Assembly: GCA_963785155.1 (NCBI GenBank)
Contig: CAWAUB010000014.1
Location: forward strand, 62,001 to 126,000
Length of the DNA: 64,000 nt
Source: DASUSH01 sp963785155
GTDB taxonomy: Bacteria; Actinomycetota; Thermoleophilia; Solirubrobacterales; 70-9
Direction: 5' to 3'
The notes below the pieces were generated by a model. The model was not told the origin of the DNA. It saw nothing but the letters and a program-made list of their open reading frames with translations, and made no database searches. Positions 16,626-26,870 of this stretch are shown here, in pieces; position 1 is the first letter of the stretch; every line of letters starts with the position of its first letter. Position numbers and translations under genes: made by a program.

Positions 16626-18190
16626 GCATCCCCCTGAACAGACTCGTCGCGGCCACGGCGCTGGCCGCATGCCTCGTGGTCGCGCTATTCGTTGGACTCG
16701 GCAGCGCCGACGCCCGCGGCCTCGCGGAGCGCCCGAACATCGTGATGGTGATGACCGACGACCAGACGGTCGGGATGCTGAGCTCGTCGACGATGCCGAA
16801 GACCACGAAGCAGATCGTCCGGAAGGGGACGACCTTCTCCCAGGCGATCGCGACGACGCCGACCTGCTGCCCATCGCGAGCGAGCTTCCTGACCGGCCAG
16901 TACGCGCACAACCACGGCGTGCTCGAGAACGACTACGGCCTTCTCGGCGACGACACCTCCACCCTGCCGACCTGGCTGCAGGCCGCGGGCTACCGGACGA
17001 TCCACGTCGGCAAGTACATGAACCGCTACAAGAAGACGAAGGGCGCCAAGACGATCGCCCCCGGCTGGGACGAGTTCGATGCCGCGCTCGAGCGCTACTC
17101 CTACTACGACTACTCGCTGCGGCTGAACGGCGAGACCGAGCGCTACGGCGACGAGGACGAGGACTACATGACGACCGTCCTCAACGAGCTCACGGTCGAT
17201 GAGATCGAGGACGCGGCGCCGTCGAAGAAGCCGTTCTACCTCCAGTACACGCCCTACGCCCCCCACATCGCGCCGGGTGACAAGAAGCGCTGCGACGGCG
17301 CCGCCGTGCCCGCGCCCGAGGACGCGGAGCTGTTCGAGGACGAGGACCTCCCGTCGCCGCCGGCCTTCAACGAGCCCGACGTCGCCGACAAGCCCTCCTT
17401 CATCCAGGGGCTCAAGTCGCTCTCGCAGAAGAAGATCGACGACCTCGAGCGCCGCTACGGCTGCGCGCTCGCCTCGCTCAAGGAGGTCGATCGCGGCGTC
17501 AACGACATCATCACCTCGCTCGACGATGCCGGTGAGCTCGACTCGACCGTCCTGATCTTCGTCTCCGACAACGGCTTCTTCTACGGCGAGCACCGGATCC
17601 CCGATGCGAAGCAGAACCCCTACGAGGAGGCGCTGCGGATCCCGCTGGCGATGCGGATCCCGTCGCAGTACCTCGGCGGCGAGCAGCAGGTGAACCGGGT
17701 CGACTCGCTCGTCGCCAACTTCGACGTCACCGCGACGATCCTCGAGCTCGCGGGCGCGCCGCCATGCAACTCGGCGGGCGCCTGCCGGACCACCGACGGC
17801 CGCTCGCTGCTGGCGGCGGCCGCTGGCCAGGCCGGCGCGCTCCCGGCCGACCGGTCATTCGCGATCGAGCTGAAGCGGATCGCGCTGAACGCGCCGGTCC
17901 TCGGCGGTCGCGCCTGCACGTACACCGGCGTGCGCACGCCATCGCTCGCGTACTTCCACCACACGGAAGCACTCAACCCCCAGAGCCGGGCCTGCGAGCC
18001 GGTCGACGACGTCGAGTGGTACGACCTCGGCGCCGATCCGTTCCAGCTCGACAGCCTCGACGGCGCCGCGCCCGGATCGGCGCGGGCAATCACCGAGGCC
18101 ACGCTCGCCGAGCGATCCGCCCGGCTCTCCGACTGCGCAGGGATCCAGGGACGCGATCCGCTTCCCGCCTCGGGCCACTGGTGCGAGTAG
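16622..18190 (+). CDS. Secreted sulfatase 3
   Basis: 522 residues; ATGA overlap with sulfatase 2. The signal peptide runs to about residue 31 (GLGSADARG). Active site TTPTCCPSRASFLTGQYAHNHG; metal-binding VMTDDQT and VSDNGFFYGEHRIPDA. The mature part is rich in Asp/Glu (EDEDYMTTV, AELFEDEDLP), unlike paralogs 1 and 5, which may reflect a different substrate charge or calcium binding. Ends WCE like paralogs 2, 4 and 5. Confidence 0.9.
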   Translation: MSIPLNRLVAATALAACLVVALFVGLGSADARGLAERPNIVMVMTDDQTVGMLSSSTMPKTTKQIVRKGTTFSQAIATTPTCCPSRASFLTGQYAHNHGVLENDYGLLGDDTSTLPTWLQAAGYRTIHVGKYMNRYKKTKGAKTIAPGWDEFDAALERYSYYDYSLRLNGETERYGDEDEDYMTTVLNELTVDEIEDAAPSKKPFYLQYTPYAPHIAPGDKKRCDGAAVPAPEDAELFEDEDLPSPPAFNEPDVADKPSFIQGLKSLSQKKIDDLERRYGCALASLKEVDRGVNDIITSLDDAGELDSTVLIFVSDNGFFYGEHRIPDAKQNPYEEALRIPLAMRIPSQYLGGEQQVNRVDSLVANFDVTATILELAGAPPCNSAGACRTTDGRSLLAAAAGQAGALPADRSFAIELKRIALNAPVLGGRACTYTGVRTPSLAYFHHTEALNPQSRACEPVDDVEWYDLGADPFQLDSLDGAAPGSARAITEATLAERSARLSDCAGIQGRDPLPASGHWCE

Positions 18191-19767
18191 CGGCGGCGGC
18201 CGCGCTGCTGGCCGCGCTCGTTGCGGCGGGCACCGTGGACCGGGCCCGGGCACAGGACGACGGCCAGGCCGGCGAGCAGCCGAACGTGATCCTGATCGTC
18301 ACCGACGACCAGACGCTCGCCTCCTACGCCGCCGACGTGATGCCGCACACGACACGACTTCTCGAGGGCACGGGCACGAGGTTTTCCAACGCCTTCGTCA
18401 CCTCGCCGCTCTGCTGCCCGTCGCGGGCGACGATGCTGACCGGCCAGTACGGGCACAACAACGGGGTCTTGAGAAACGAGTACGCGCCGCTGATCGACAA
18501 GGCGAACACCCTTCCGGTCTGGCTCCAGCAGGCCGGCTACCGGACGATCCACCTCGGCCGCTACCTGAACTTCTACGAGCCGGTGACCGAACCGCACGAG
18601 GTCGCCCCCGGCTGGGACGAGTGGCGGACGATCACGGGCGGCAGCGACTACTTCGACTACGACCTGGAGGTCGACGGGCGCACCGTCGGCTACGGCGACG
18701 AGGACTCCGACTACGTGACCCGGGTGCTGAACGAGCGCGCCGTCCAGCTGGTCGAGGAGCACGGACCGGAGGAGCAGCCCTTCTACCTCCAGATCGACCA
18801 CATCGCGCCCCACCAGGCGAGCGGAACGCGAGCCGTGGGCTGCAAGTCATCGCCGATCCCCGACCCGCGCGATCGCCATCGTTTCCGCGATCGGCCGCTC
18901 CCGATCACCCCCTCCTTCAACGAGGCCGAGAACGCCGACAAGCCGTCCTTCGTGCGCGACCTGCCTCCGCTCGACGAGAGCGACATGCGCAGGGTCACGC
19001 GGCGCTACCGCTGCACGCTCGGCTCCCTGCGAGCCGTCGACCGCGGCGTCGACCAGCTCTTCTCAGCGCTCGAGCGCGCCAAGGAGCTGTCGGACACAGC
19101 GATCTTTTTCGTATCCGACAACGGTTACTACTTCGGTGAGCACCGGATCCCCGACAAGAAGCACAATCCCTACGAGGAGGGGATCCGCGTGCCGTTCCTC
19201 GCAAGGCTCCCGAAGGATCTCCGCGGCGGCCAGCCGCGGATCCCGCTGATCGACGAGACCGTGGCCAACATCGACATCGCACCGACAATCCTCCAGCTCG
19301 CCAAGGCGACGCCGTGCGCGCCATCCGGCGCCTGCCGGACCCTGGACGGCCGCTCGCTCCTCCCGCTCCTGCGCGGCCGCGAGCCGTCGTGGCCTGCGGA
19401 TCGCAACCTGGTGATCGAACTCGGGCGCATCGGCTCCCCGCCGGACGTCGGCGGCCGCGCCTGCGCGTATCAGGGCATTCGCACGCCGGGGCCCTCGGGC
19501 GCCGGAACCTTCTACGTCGACCACACGAGCGCGGTCGCAGCCAGCGGCGCCTGCGAGCCGGTCGACGAGCGCGAGCTCTACGACCTCGGCGCCGATCCCT
19601 TCGAGCTCGACAACATCGCGTTCCCCGGGCCGCAGCCCGGCCTGCTCGAGGAGGATCCCCGCGGGCCGCTCGAGCGTGACCTCACCGCCAAGCTCGACGC
19701 GCTGCGCGATTGCGCCGGCCTGCCCGTCCGCGACCCCGTGCCCCCCAGCGGGCACTTCTGCGAATGA
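18181..19767 (+). CDS. Secreted sulfatase 4
   Basis: GTG at 18181, ten bases inside the end of sulfatase 3, gives 528 residues beginning VRVAAAAALLAALVAAGTVD, a signal peptide cleaved near ARAQDD. Active site TSPLCCPSRATMLTGQYGHNNG; metal residues IVTDDQT and VSDNGYYFGEHRIPDK. The longer upstream open frame is a shadow of sulfatase 3 and is excluded. Same operon and probable extracellular location as its neighbours. Confidence 0.88.
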   Translation: MRVAAAAALLAALVAAGTVDRARAQDDGQAGEQPNVILIVTDDQTLASYAADVMPHTTRLLEGTGTRFSNAFVTSPLCCPSRATMLTGQYGHNNGVLRNEYAPLIDKANTLPVWLQQAGYRTIHLGRYLNFYEPVTEPHEVAPGWDEWRTITGGSDYFDYDLEVDGRTVGYGDEDSDYVTRVLNERAVQLVEEHGPEEQPFYLQIDHIAPHQASGTRAVGCKSSPIPDPRDRHRFRDRPLPITPSFNEAENADKPSFVRDLPPLDESDMRRVTRRYRCTLGSLRAVDRGVDQLFSALERAKELSDTAIFFVSDNGYYFGEHRIPDKKHNPYEEGIRVPFLARLPKDLRGGQPRIPLIDETVANIDIAPTILQLAKATPCAPSGACRTLDGRSLLPLLRGREPSWPADRNLVIELGRIGSPPDVGGRACAYQGIRTPGPSGAGTFYVDHTSAVAASGACEPVDERELYDLGADPFELDNIAFPGPQPGLLEEDPRGPLERDLTAKLDALRDCAGLPVRDPVPPSGHFCE

Positions 19768-21318
19768 GGCGCGCGGTCCTCATAACGCTGCTCACCGCGC
19801 TTGCACTCGTCGCGGTTCCGGCGGGCGCCCTTGGCAAGGGGCAGAGCAGGCCGAACGTCGTCTTCTTCCTCAGCGATGACCAGACGCTGGCGTCGTACGA
19901 CTCGCGCACGATGCCGGAGACGCAGCGCCTGCTCGGCGGCAGCGGGACGACATTCGGCGAGGCGATCGTGACGACGCCGCTCTGCTGTCCCTCCCGAGCC
20001 GCGCTGATCACCGGCCAGTACGGACACAACAACGGCGTGCTGCGCAACACGTACGAGGCACTCCACGACAAGGAAAACGTGCTTCCAGCGTGGCTGCGGC
20101 ACGCCGGCTACACGACGATCCACGTCGGCAAGTTCATGAACCAGTACCCCGAGTCCGTCGGCGATCCCAGCAAGGTCGCTCCCGGCTGGGACGAATGGCA
20201 CTCGATCGTTTCGCCGACGTACTTCAACTACGACTTCGCGGTCAACGGGACGGCCGAGAAGTACGGCGAAGGTGATGCCGATTACCTCGGCCGCGTGATC
20301 GACAAGACCACGACGAAGCTGGTCAAGCAAAACGCGCCGAAGCCCAAGCCGTTCTACATGCAGGTCGACCACTACGCGCCGCACATCTCCGTCGGCGAGC
20401 TCTCCGGCCGCTGCGCCAACGGGGCGGTCCCCGATCCCGCCGACATGGACCTCTTCACGGACGAGCCGCTGCCGAGGCCACCGAACTTCGACGAAGCGAA
20501 CGTGTCGGACAAGCCCTCGTTCATGCAGAAGCTCCCGTCGCTCCAGCCGGCCGAGCTCGACGACCTCCAGGAGCTGAACGGCTGCGCGCTCGCGTCGCTG
20601 GCCTCGGTGGACCGCAACGTCGCGAACGTCTACTCGGCGGTGAAGAAGGCCGGCGAGCTCGACGACACCGTCTTTATCTTCATGTCGGACAACGGGTTCT
20701 TCCAGGGTGAGCACCGGATCCCGGTCTCGAAGCAGAACCCCTACGAGGAGGCGCTGCGCGTCCCGCTCGTGGTCAGCGCGCCGCGCGGGCTCGTCGGCCG
20801 CTCCCCGCAGCAGGTCGACCTGCCGGTCGCCGGGATCGACGTCACCGCGACGATCCTGGACTTTGCCGGCGCCGAGCCGTGCAGCTCCGATCGCTCCCGC
20901 GACTGCCGGACGCTCGACGGGCGTTCACTCGTGCCCCTGCTCAAGGGCAAGGTGGAGCAAGTGGCCAGACGACCGGGCTGTTGTCGTCGAGCTGGACCGC
21001 GGCAAATCCCCCGTCGAGGCCGACGGCCGCGCCTGCGACTACACCGGCGTGCGCACGGTCGGCGGGATCCTGATCGAGCACCGGGGCGCGATCGTCCCGG
21101 AGCAAGATGGCGCCTGCGTGCCGCTCGGCCCCGAGTACGAGCTCTACGACCTCGCCGCCGACCCGTTCCAGCTGCAGAGCCTGCACTCGACTGTCACCGG
21201 GCTCGCGCCGAACGCACTCGAGACCGCGCTTGCCCCGCGGCTGGCGAAGCTCGCCGACTGCAAGGGGATCAAGGGCCGCGACCCGAAGCCGGGCGGCGGC
21301 CGCACCTGGTGCGAGTGA
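19764..21318 (+). CDS. Secreted sulfatase 5 (frameshifted near the C-terminus)
   Basis: ATGA overlap with sulfatase 4. Signal peptide MRRAVLITLLTALALVAVPAG. Active site TTPLCCPSRAALITGQYGHNNG; metal residues FLSDDQT (Ser replaces Thr of the other paralogs before DD) and MSDNGFFQGEHRIPVS. The frame changes near 20955-20965: KGKVE is followed in the next frame by WPDDRAVVVELDRGKSP, which matches the other sulfatases, and that frame reaches its stop at 21318. One extra base is inferred, possibly an assembly error. Repaired length about 517 residues. Confidence 0.85.
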
Positions 21319-21355
21319 CGGACCGGCCCGCCGCGGCTTTGGCGATACTGGGCGC

Positions 21356-23570
21356 GTGAGCGCGACGGCCGCGACAGACGAAGCTCCCCATCGCGCGCTC
21401 GGCCTGACCGACTCCGAGTACGAGCGGATCGTCGAGCTGATGGGGCGCGACCCGAACGAGGTCGAGCTGGCGATGTTCTCGCTGCTCTGGTCCGAGCATT
21501 GCGCGTACAAGCACTCGAAGAAACTGTTGCGGCGGCTGCCCACCGAGGGCCCGCGGGTCGTCATGGGGCCGGGCGAGAACGCCGGCGCGGTCGACATCGG
21601 CAACGGGTACTCGGTCGCCTTCAAGGTCGAGTCGCACAACCATCCCAGCGCGGTGGAGCCGTTCCAGGGCGCCGCAACCGGCGTCGGGGGAATCATGCGC
21701 GACGTCTTCGCGCTCGGGGCGCGACCGATCTGCATCCTCGACTCGCTGCGCTTCGGCGAGCTCTCCTCCGAGCGCTCCCGCTACCTCTTCGACCACGTCG
21801 TCGCCGGGATCGGCCACTACGGCAACTCGATCGGCGTCGCCACCGTGGGCGGCGAGGTCTACTTCGAGGCCCCGTACGAGCAGAACTGCCTGGTCAACGC
21901 CATGTGCGCCGGCCTCGCGAAGACCGAGTCGATGGTCCGCGCCGCGGCGGCCGGCGTCGGCAACTCGGTGGTCCTGATGGGCGCCTCGACCGGGCGCGAC
22001 GGGATCGGCGGCGCATCGGTGCTCGCCTCCGCCGAGCTCGAGGAGGGCGACGAGAAGCGGCCGACCGTCCAGATCGGCGACCCGTTCGAGGAGAAGAAGC
22101 TGATGGAGTGCTGCCTGGAGCTCCTGGAACGCGGCCTGCTCGTCTCCCTCCAGGACCTGGGCGCCGCCGGGCTCACCTCCTCGTCAGGCGAGATGGCCTC
22201 CGCCGGCGGGGTCGGGATCGACATCGACGTCGGCAAGGTGCCGCTGCGCGAGGCCGACATGGAGCCCTTCGAGATCATGGTCTCCGAGTCGCAGGAGCGG
22301 ATGCTCGCCGTGGTCGAGCCGGAACGTGTCGACGAGGTGATCGCCGTGTGCGAGCGCTGGCAGACCGCCTCCGCGGTGATCGGCGAGGTCACCGAGGGCG
22401 AGCAGATCCGGATCCTGCGCGACGGCGAGGTCGTCGGCGAGATGCCGGTCAAGGCCCTCGTCGACGAGTGCCCGCTGTATGACCTCGAGCCCGAGGAGCC
22501 GGAGGGATGGATCTACGGAGAGCAAGACCGGCGGGCTCGAGGGCGAGCCGGGGGAGCTGCTGGCTGGCCTTCTCGGCTCGCCGAGCATCGCGTCGCAAGC
22601 GCTGGGCGTTCGAGCAGTACGACTCGATCGTCGGCTCGCGGACGGTGCGCCGGCCGGAGGCCGCGGACGCGGCGGTGCTGATGATCCCCGAGTCCGACCG
22701 CGCGATCGCGCTCTCGATCGACGGCAACGGGCGACGCGTTGCCTGCGACCCCTACGAGGGCACGATCGAGGCCGTCCTCGAGTGCGCGCAGAACCTCGCC
22801 TGCGTCGGCGCCGAGCCGCTCGGCCTGACCAACTGCCTGAACTTCGGCAATCCCGAGAAGCCGCACGTCGCCTGGCAGCTCGACCGCTCGACCCAGGCGC
22901 TCGCGGATGCCTGCCGGGCCCTCGACGTGCCCGTCGTTGGCGGCAACGTCTCCCTCTACAACGAGACCGAGTCCGGGCCGATCTACCCGACGCCGGTCGT
23001 GGGGATGGTCGGGGAGCTGCCCGACCCGGAGCGGACGGCGGGCGCCGCATTCGCCGAAGGAGACGCGATCGCCCTCGTCGGGCCGTTCGCGCCCTCGCTC
23101 GCCGGCTCGGAGCTGGCGAAGCTGCGCGGCGAGCTCGGTCCCGGGCTACCGGCGATGCCGATCGAGGTCGTCCGGCCCGCCATCGAGCTGATCCGCGAGG
23201 CGGTGCGCGCCGGCGCGATCCGCTGCGCCCACGACATCTCCGACGGCGGCCTCGCCGTCGCGGTCGCCGAGGCGGCGATCGCCGGCGGCGTCGGCGCCGA
23301 GGTGGACCTCGACGGCCTCGTCGAGTCGCGCGGCTGCTCGGGCGAGACCGCGCTCTTCGGCGAGGGGCCCGGCGGCTTCATCGTCGCCGGCGATCGCGAG
23401 GCGATCGAAGGGCTCGTCGGGTCCGTCGGCGACCCGGCGCCTTCATGATCGGCGCCGCGGGCGGCGAGCATCTGGAGCTCTCCGCCGCGGAGGCCGAGGT
23501 GTCCATCCCGCTCGCCGAGGCCGAGGCCGCCTGGCGCTCCCTCGGCGAGCGGATGGACGCTGCTGCGTAA
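21356..23570 (+). CDS. purL: FGAM synthase large subunit PurL (three frameshifts)
   Basis: The GTG start gives SATAATDEAPHRALGLTDSEYERI. Conserved SLLWSEHCAYKHSKKLLR, ESHNHPSAVEPFQGAATGVGG, LQDLGAAGLTSSSGEMA and later CAHDISDGGLAVAVAEAA are all present. About 738 codons equals the short PurL that works with PurS and PurQ to convert FGAR to FGAM. The coding frame changes near 22530, 22597 (IASQ/KRWAFEQYD) and 23435 (before AFMIGAAGGEHLEL). Three indels in an essential gene are best explained by sequencing errors. It sits right after the sulfatase operon, 37 bp downstream. Confidence 0.9.
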
Positions 23571-23599
23571 CGAGTCGCCAGCCCGGGCGACCGAGCAAC

Positions 23600-24320
23600 A
23601 TGAAGCAGAAGCTGATCGTGGCCGCGATCACGGCCGGTGTGCTGGGCGTCGGCTTGCTCGTCCTGCAGCGCTACGTCGCTCAGACCCGAGGCGCGGCGAT
23701 CGCGATGGTGATCGCCTGGTTCGTGATCGTGCTGATCGGCCTACTGGTGGCCGTTCGCGGCCGGCCCGAGCTGCGTCTGCCCGCGCTCGCCACCTATGCG
23801 GCGATCCTGATCGGCACCGTCGCGGTCGGCTACTGGACCGGTTTCCGCGACACCGAGGTCGACGAGCAGGTGGCCGTCGCGGCGACCGAGGCGAGCGGTG
23901 CGGAACGTGAGGTCGCGCTCGCGGGGGACGGCGCGCCTGCCGCGACGGAGGAAGACACGCCCGAGAAACCTGAGAAACCCGACAAGCCCGCCGGCCCCGT
24001 TGTCGCTCGCCACCGGGGGCTTCGTCGGCGTCGACGGCCACGCCGGCAGCGGCAAGGCGACGATCGTCGAGGAGCCCGACGGCGACCGCGTCCTCACCTT
24101 CACCGACTTCGACGTCGACCCGGGCTCGAACGTCGACGTGTATCTCTCGGCCAGCCCGAGCGACGTCTCCGACCGAGTTGAGCTCGGCGACCTGAAGGGG
24201 AACGTCGGCGACCAGCAGTACGAGATCCCGCCGAGCGCCGACCTCGGCGACTACCCGAACGTGGTCCTCTACTGCATCCCGTTCTCGGTCCGCATCGCGG
24301 TCGCCGAGACGGACGCCTGA
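23600..24320 (+). CDS. DM13-domain membrane-anchored protein (frameshifted)
   Basis: N-terminal half: three hydrophobic spans (residues 5-22, 32-50, 60-78), then an acidic Pro/Lys linker (EDTPEKPEKPDKPAG). From about 24000 the other frame encodes a DM13 domain: TGGFVGVDGHAGSGKATIVE, FTDFDVDPGSNVDVYLS and NVVLYCIPFSVRIAVA. DM13 domains, often next to redox or cupredoxin proteins, are proposed to handle electron transfer outside the membrane. A one-base shift lies at GGCCCCGTTG (about 23994-24001). Its end overlaps the converging cupredoxin reading frame. Confidence 0.8.
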
Positions 24321-24753
24321 AACCGCAGTCGGCGTACAGCTCGCCCGTCATCCCCTGGTCCGCGTGGTCGGCGATCGTGCAGAGGATTGAGTACTCGCCC
24401 GACTCGAGGTCGACGGTTAGCTCCTCGCTCGCGCCGGGTTCGAGATCGGAGGTGGCGAGGTCGGTGCCCACGATGGTCAGGTTGTGAGGGATCGCGCCGT
24501 CGTTGACCACCTCGAGCGTGCCACCCGGCCCGACCGTCAGGGTCTCCGGCGTGAAGCTGTACTCGGCCATCGTTATCGTCGCGTCGCCGACGGCCGAGGC
24601 TTCCTTTTCGCCACTCGCCCCGGTCGCCCCTGTGGTCTCCTCGGTCGTCGTCGGCGTGCTGGTCGTCTCGTCGTCGTCACCACCACAGCCGGCGACAAAG
24701 AGTGCGAGCGCGGCGAGCGCGAGGACCGTGATCCCGATTGGGCGAATGCGCAT
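24100..24753 (-). CDS. Cupredoxin lipoprotein, copy 1 (true stop lost)
   Basis: Lipobox VAGC near residue 22, a Thr/Glu-rich spacer, then a plastocyanin-like domain with all four copper ligands: His in IPHNL, then Cys, His and Met in CTIADHADQGM. It is closely similar to the copy at 24817, which ends MTGTLTVE. Here the frame instead continues past MTGEL into about 75 residues antisense to the DM13 gene, so the functional end is near 24335 and the stop has been lost by a small indel. Predicted to be anchored outside the membrane and carry electrons, perhaps with DM13. Confidence 0.8.
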   Translation of the reverse strand: MRIRPIGITVLALAALALFVAGCGGDDDETTSTPTTTEETTGATGASGEKEASAVGDATITMAEYSFTPETLTVGPGGTLEVVNDGAIPHNLTIVGTDLATSDLEPGASEELTVDLESGEYSILCTIADHADQGMTGELYADCGFRRPSRRPRCGPRTGCSRGPRSGSRRGRRSAGSRTAGRRRSPSGRRAQLGRRRRSGWPRDTRRRSSPGRRRSR

Positions 24754-24816
24754 GAGGTCTTCCCTCCTGTTGTGGGGGCGGCGCGGCCCGATTGCCGCGC
24801 CGCAAGGTGACCGCCG

Positions 24817-25245
24817 CTACTCGACGGTGAGCGTGCCCGTCATCCCCTGGGCCGCGTGGTCCGCAATCGAGCAGATGATCTCGTAGTCGCCCGGGTCGAG
24901 GTCGACCGTCAGGTCCTCGCTCGCGCCGCCGTCGAGGTCGGAGGTCGCGAGGTCGCTGCCCTCGACTGTCAGGTTGTGCGGGATCTGGCCGTCATTGACG
25001 ACCTCGAGCGAGTCGCCCTGCGCGACCGTCGGGTCGTCCGGGGTGAAGCTGTACTCGGCCATCGTCACGGTCGACGCGCCGCCGGCCGAGGCGCCGTCCT
25101 CGCCGCTTGCGCCGGTCGCCCCCGTGGTCTCTTCGGTCGTGGTCGGCGAGCTGGTGGTCTCGTCGTCGTCGCCTCCGCAGCCGGCTACAAAGAGTGCCAG
25201 CGCGGCGAGCGCGAGGACCGTGATCACGAGTGGGCGAATGCGCAT
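24817..25245 (-). CDS. Cupredoxin lipoprotein, copy 2
   Basis: 142 residues from the ATG at 25245, preceded by AGGAGGGAAGA. Signal peptide plus lipobox (LFVAGC) near residue 22, a low-complexity TTEETTGATGASG spacer, then the cupredoxin fold with ligands His (IPHNL), Cys-His-Met (CSIADHAAQGM) and a complete C-terminus MTGTLTVE. The leader with its ribosome site is also shared with copy 1, showing a tandem duplication of gene plus upstream region. A type-1 copper electron carrier is inferred. Confidence 0.88.
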   Translation of the reverse strand: MRIRPLVITVLALAALALFVAGCGGDDDETTSSPTTTEETTGATGASGEDGASAGGASTVTMAEYSFTPDDPTVAQGDSLEVVNDGQIPHNLTVEGSDLATSDLDGGASEDLTVDLDPGDYEIICSIADHAAQGMTGTLTVE

Positions 25246-25308
25246 GAAGTCTTCCCTCCTGTTGCGGACGATTAGGGCGCAATCTATGCGTTTTTTCGCT
25301 GAGCGCAA

Positions 25309-25328
25309 GCCCCGGAGCGCGCCGGGGC
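25309..25328. terminator. GC hairpin between cupredoxin and purF
   Basis: Perfect 7-bp arms GCCCCGG and CCGGGGC around AGCGCG in the 170-bp divergent gap upstream of purF. No U-run follows on either strand, so this may be an attenuator or structural element in the purF leader rather than a standard terminator. Nothing else recognisable was found in this gap, apart from a TTTTTT stretch at 25291. Confidence 0.35.
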
Positions 25329-25415
25329 CGCTGCTACTCTTGGCCGGTAGGTAGCACGCCTGGGTCCGCACGACCCTCCGACTATCGCTTCCCACGCACC
25401 CGGGGTTCATTTCCT

Positions 25416-26870
25416 ATGAATTCAACCGAGCGCCGCGACGCCGATCGCGACCTCGACGACCGTGACGGACCACGCGACGAATGCGGGGTCTTCGGCGTGT
25501 ACGCGCCGACCCATGACGTCGCCAAGCTCGCCTACTTCGGCCTCTACGCGCTCCAGCATCGCGGACAGGAATCCGCGGGGATCGCGACCTGCGAGGGCGG
25601 CCACATCACCACCCTGCGCGACCTCGGCCTCGTCTCCCAGGTCTTCGACGAGGAGAAGCTGCGGGCGCTCGAGGGCGACATGGCCATCGGCCACGTTCGG
25701 TACTCGACGACCGGCGGCGGTGCCTGGGAGAACACCCAGCCCGTCTGGCGCGACGACGGCCGCGAGCTGGCCCTCGCCCACAACGGCAACCTGACCAACG
25801 CGGTCGAGCTCTACAACGAGCTGCGCGAGCGCGGCGTTTCCTTCCGGGGCACCTCCGACTCCGAGATCATCGCCGCGATGCTCTCGATCGAGGAGGCTCG
25901 CCCGATCGAGAACGCCGTCGCCGAGGTGATGCCGAAGCTCCAGGGCGCCTACTCCACCGTCGTCATGACGAAGCGCGCCGTCGTCGCCTTCCGCGACCCG
26001 AACGGGGTCCGTCCGCTCTCGCTCGGCAAGCTCGGCGACCACTACGTCGTCGCCTCGGAGAGCTGCGCGTTCGACATCATCGGAGCCGAGCTGGTCCGGG
26101 AGGTCTCGCCCGGCGAGGCCGTCTCGCTGACCGAGGACGGGCTCGAGTCGCGCCAGGTGGTCCCCTCGCAGCGACCCGCGTTCTGCGTCTTCGAGCACAT
26201 CTACTTCTCCCGTCCCGACTCGCGGCTCGAGGGCCGCGTGCTCCAGCAGGTGCGCGGCAAGATGGGTGAGATCCTCGCCCGCGAGGCCCCGGTCGACGCC
26301 GACCTCGTGATCTCGGTGCCGGACTCCGGGAACCCAGCCGCGAACGGGTTCGCACGGGCCTCGGGCCTGCCGAAGGACGACGGCCTGATCAAGAACCGCT
26401 ACGTCCAGCGAACCTTCATCCAGCCCGGCCAGGAGCTACGCAAGCACGGCCTGCGGATGAAGTTCAACCCGCTCCCGGAGATCGTCTCGGGCAAGCGCGT
26501 CGTGGTCGTCGACGACTCGATCGTGCGCGGAAACACCACTCGCCAGATCGTCAGCATGCTGCGCGACGCCGGCGCGAAGGAGGTCCACCTGCGGATCTCG
26601 GCACCGCCGATCAGCCACCCCTGCCATTACGGGATCGACATGTCCACCCGCGAGGAGATGATCGCCCACGGCAAGACGGTCGAGGAGATCGCCAGCGAGC
26701 TGAGCGCCGACTCGCTCGCCTACCTCTCGCTCGAGGGCGTCTACGAGGCGATCGGCACTCCGCGCGAGCATCACTGCGACGCCTGCTTCACCGGCGAGTA
26801 CCCGCTCGGATCGCCCGACGAGTCGAACGGCAAGTTCGCGCTCGAGCAGATCGCCGTCCCGGCCGGCTGA
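25416..26870 (+). CDS. purF: Amidophosphoribosyltransferase PurF
   Basis: 484 residues. The N-terminal nucleophile is reached after a propeptide-like stretch: DECGVFGVYAP (Cys at residue 23), then LQHRGQESAGIA and HNGNLTNA of the glutaminase domain. The phosphoribosyltransferase half has the PRPP loop VVVVDDSIVRGNTTRQIV. It catalyses the first committed step of purine synthesis. It is divergent from the cupredoxin genes, and its own promoter must lie in the 170-bp gap. No strong ribosome site precedes the ATG, so a leaderless or weak start is possible. Confidence 0.95.
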   Translation: MNSTERRDADRDLDDRDGPRDECGVFGVYAPTHDVAKLAYFGLYALQHRGQESAGIATCEGGHITTLRDLGLVSQVFDEEKLRALEGDMAIGHVRYSTTGGGAWENTQPVWRDDGRELALAHNGNLTNAVELYNELRERGVSFRGTSDSEIIAAMLSIEEARPIENAVAEVMPKLQGAYSTVVMTKRAVVAFRDPNGVRPLSLGKLGDHYVVASESCAFDIIGAELVREVSPGEAVSLTEDGLESRQVVPSQRPAFCVFEHIYFSRPDSRLEGRVLQQVRGKMGEILAREAPVDADLVISVPDSGNPAANGFARASGLPKDDGLIKNRYVQRTFIQPGQELRKHGLRMKFNPLPEIVSGKRVVVVDDSIVRGNTTRQIVSMLRDAGAKEVHLRISAPPISHPCHYGIDMSTREEMIAHGKTVEEIASELSADSLAYLSLEGVYEAIGTPREHHCDACFTGEYPLGSPDESNGKFALEQIAVPAG

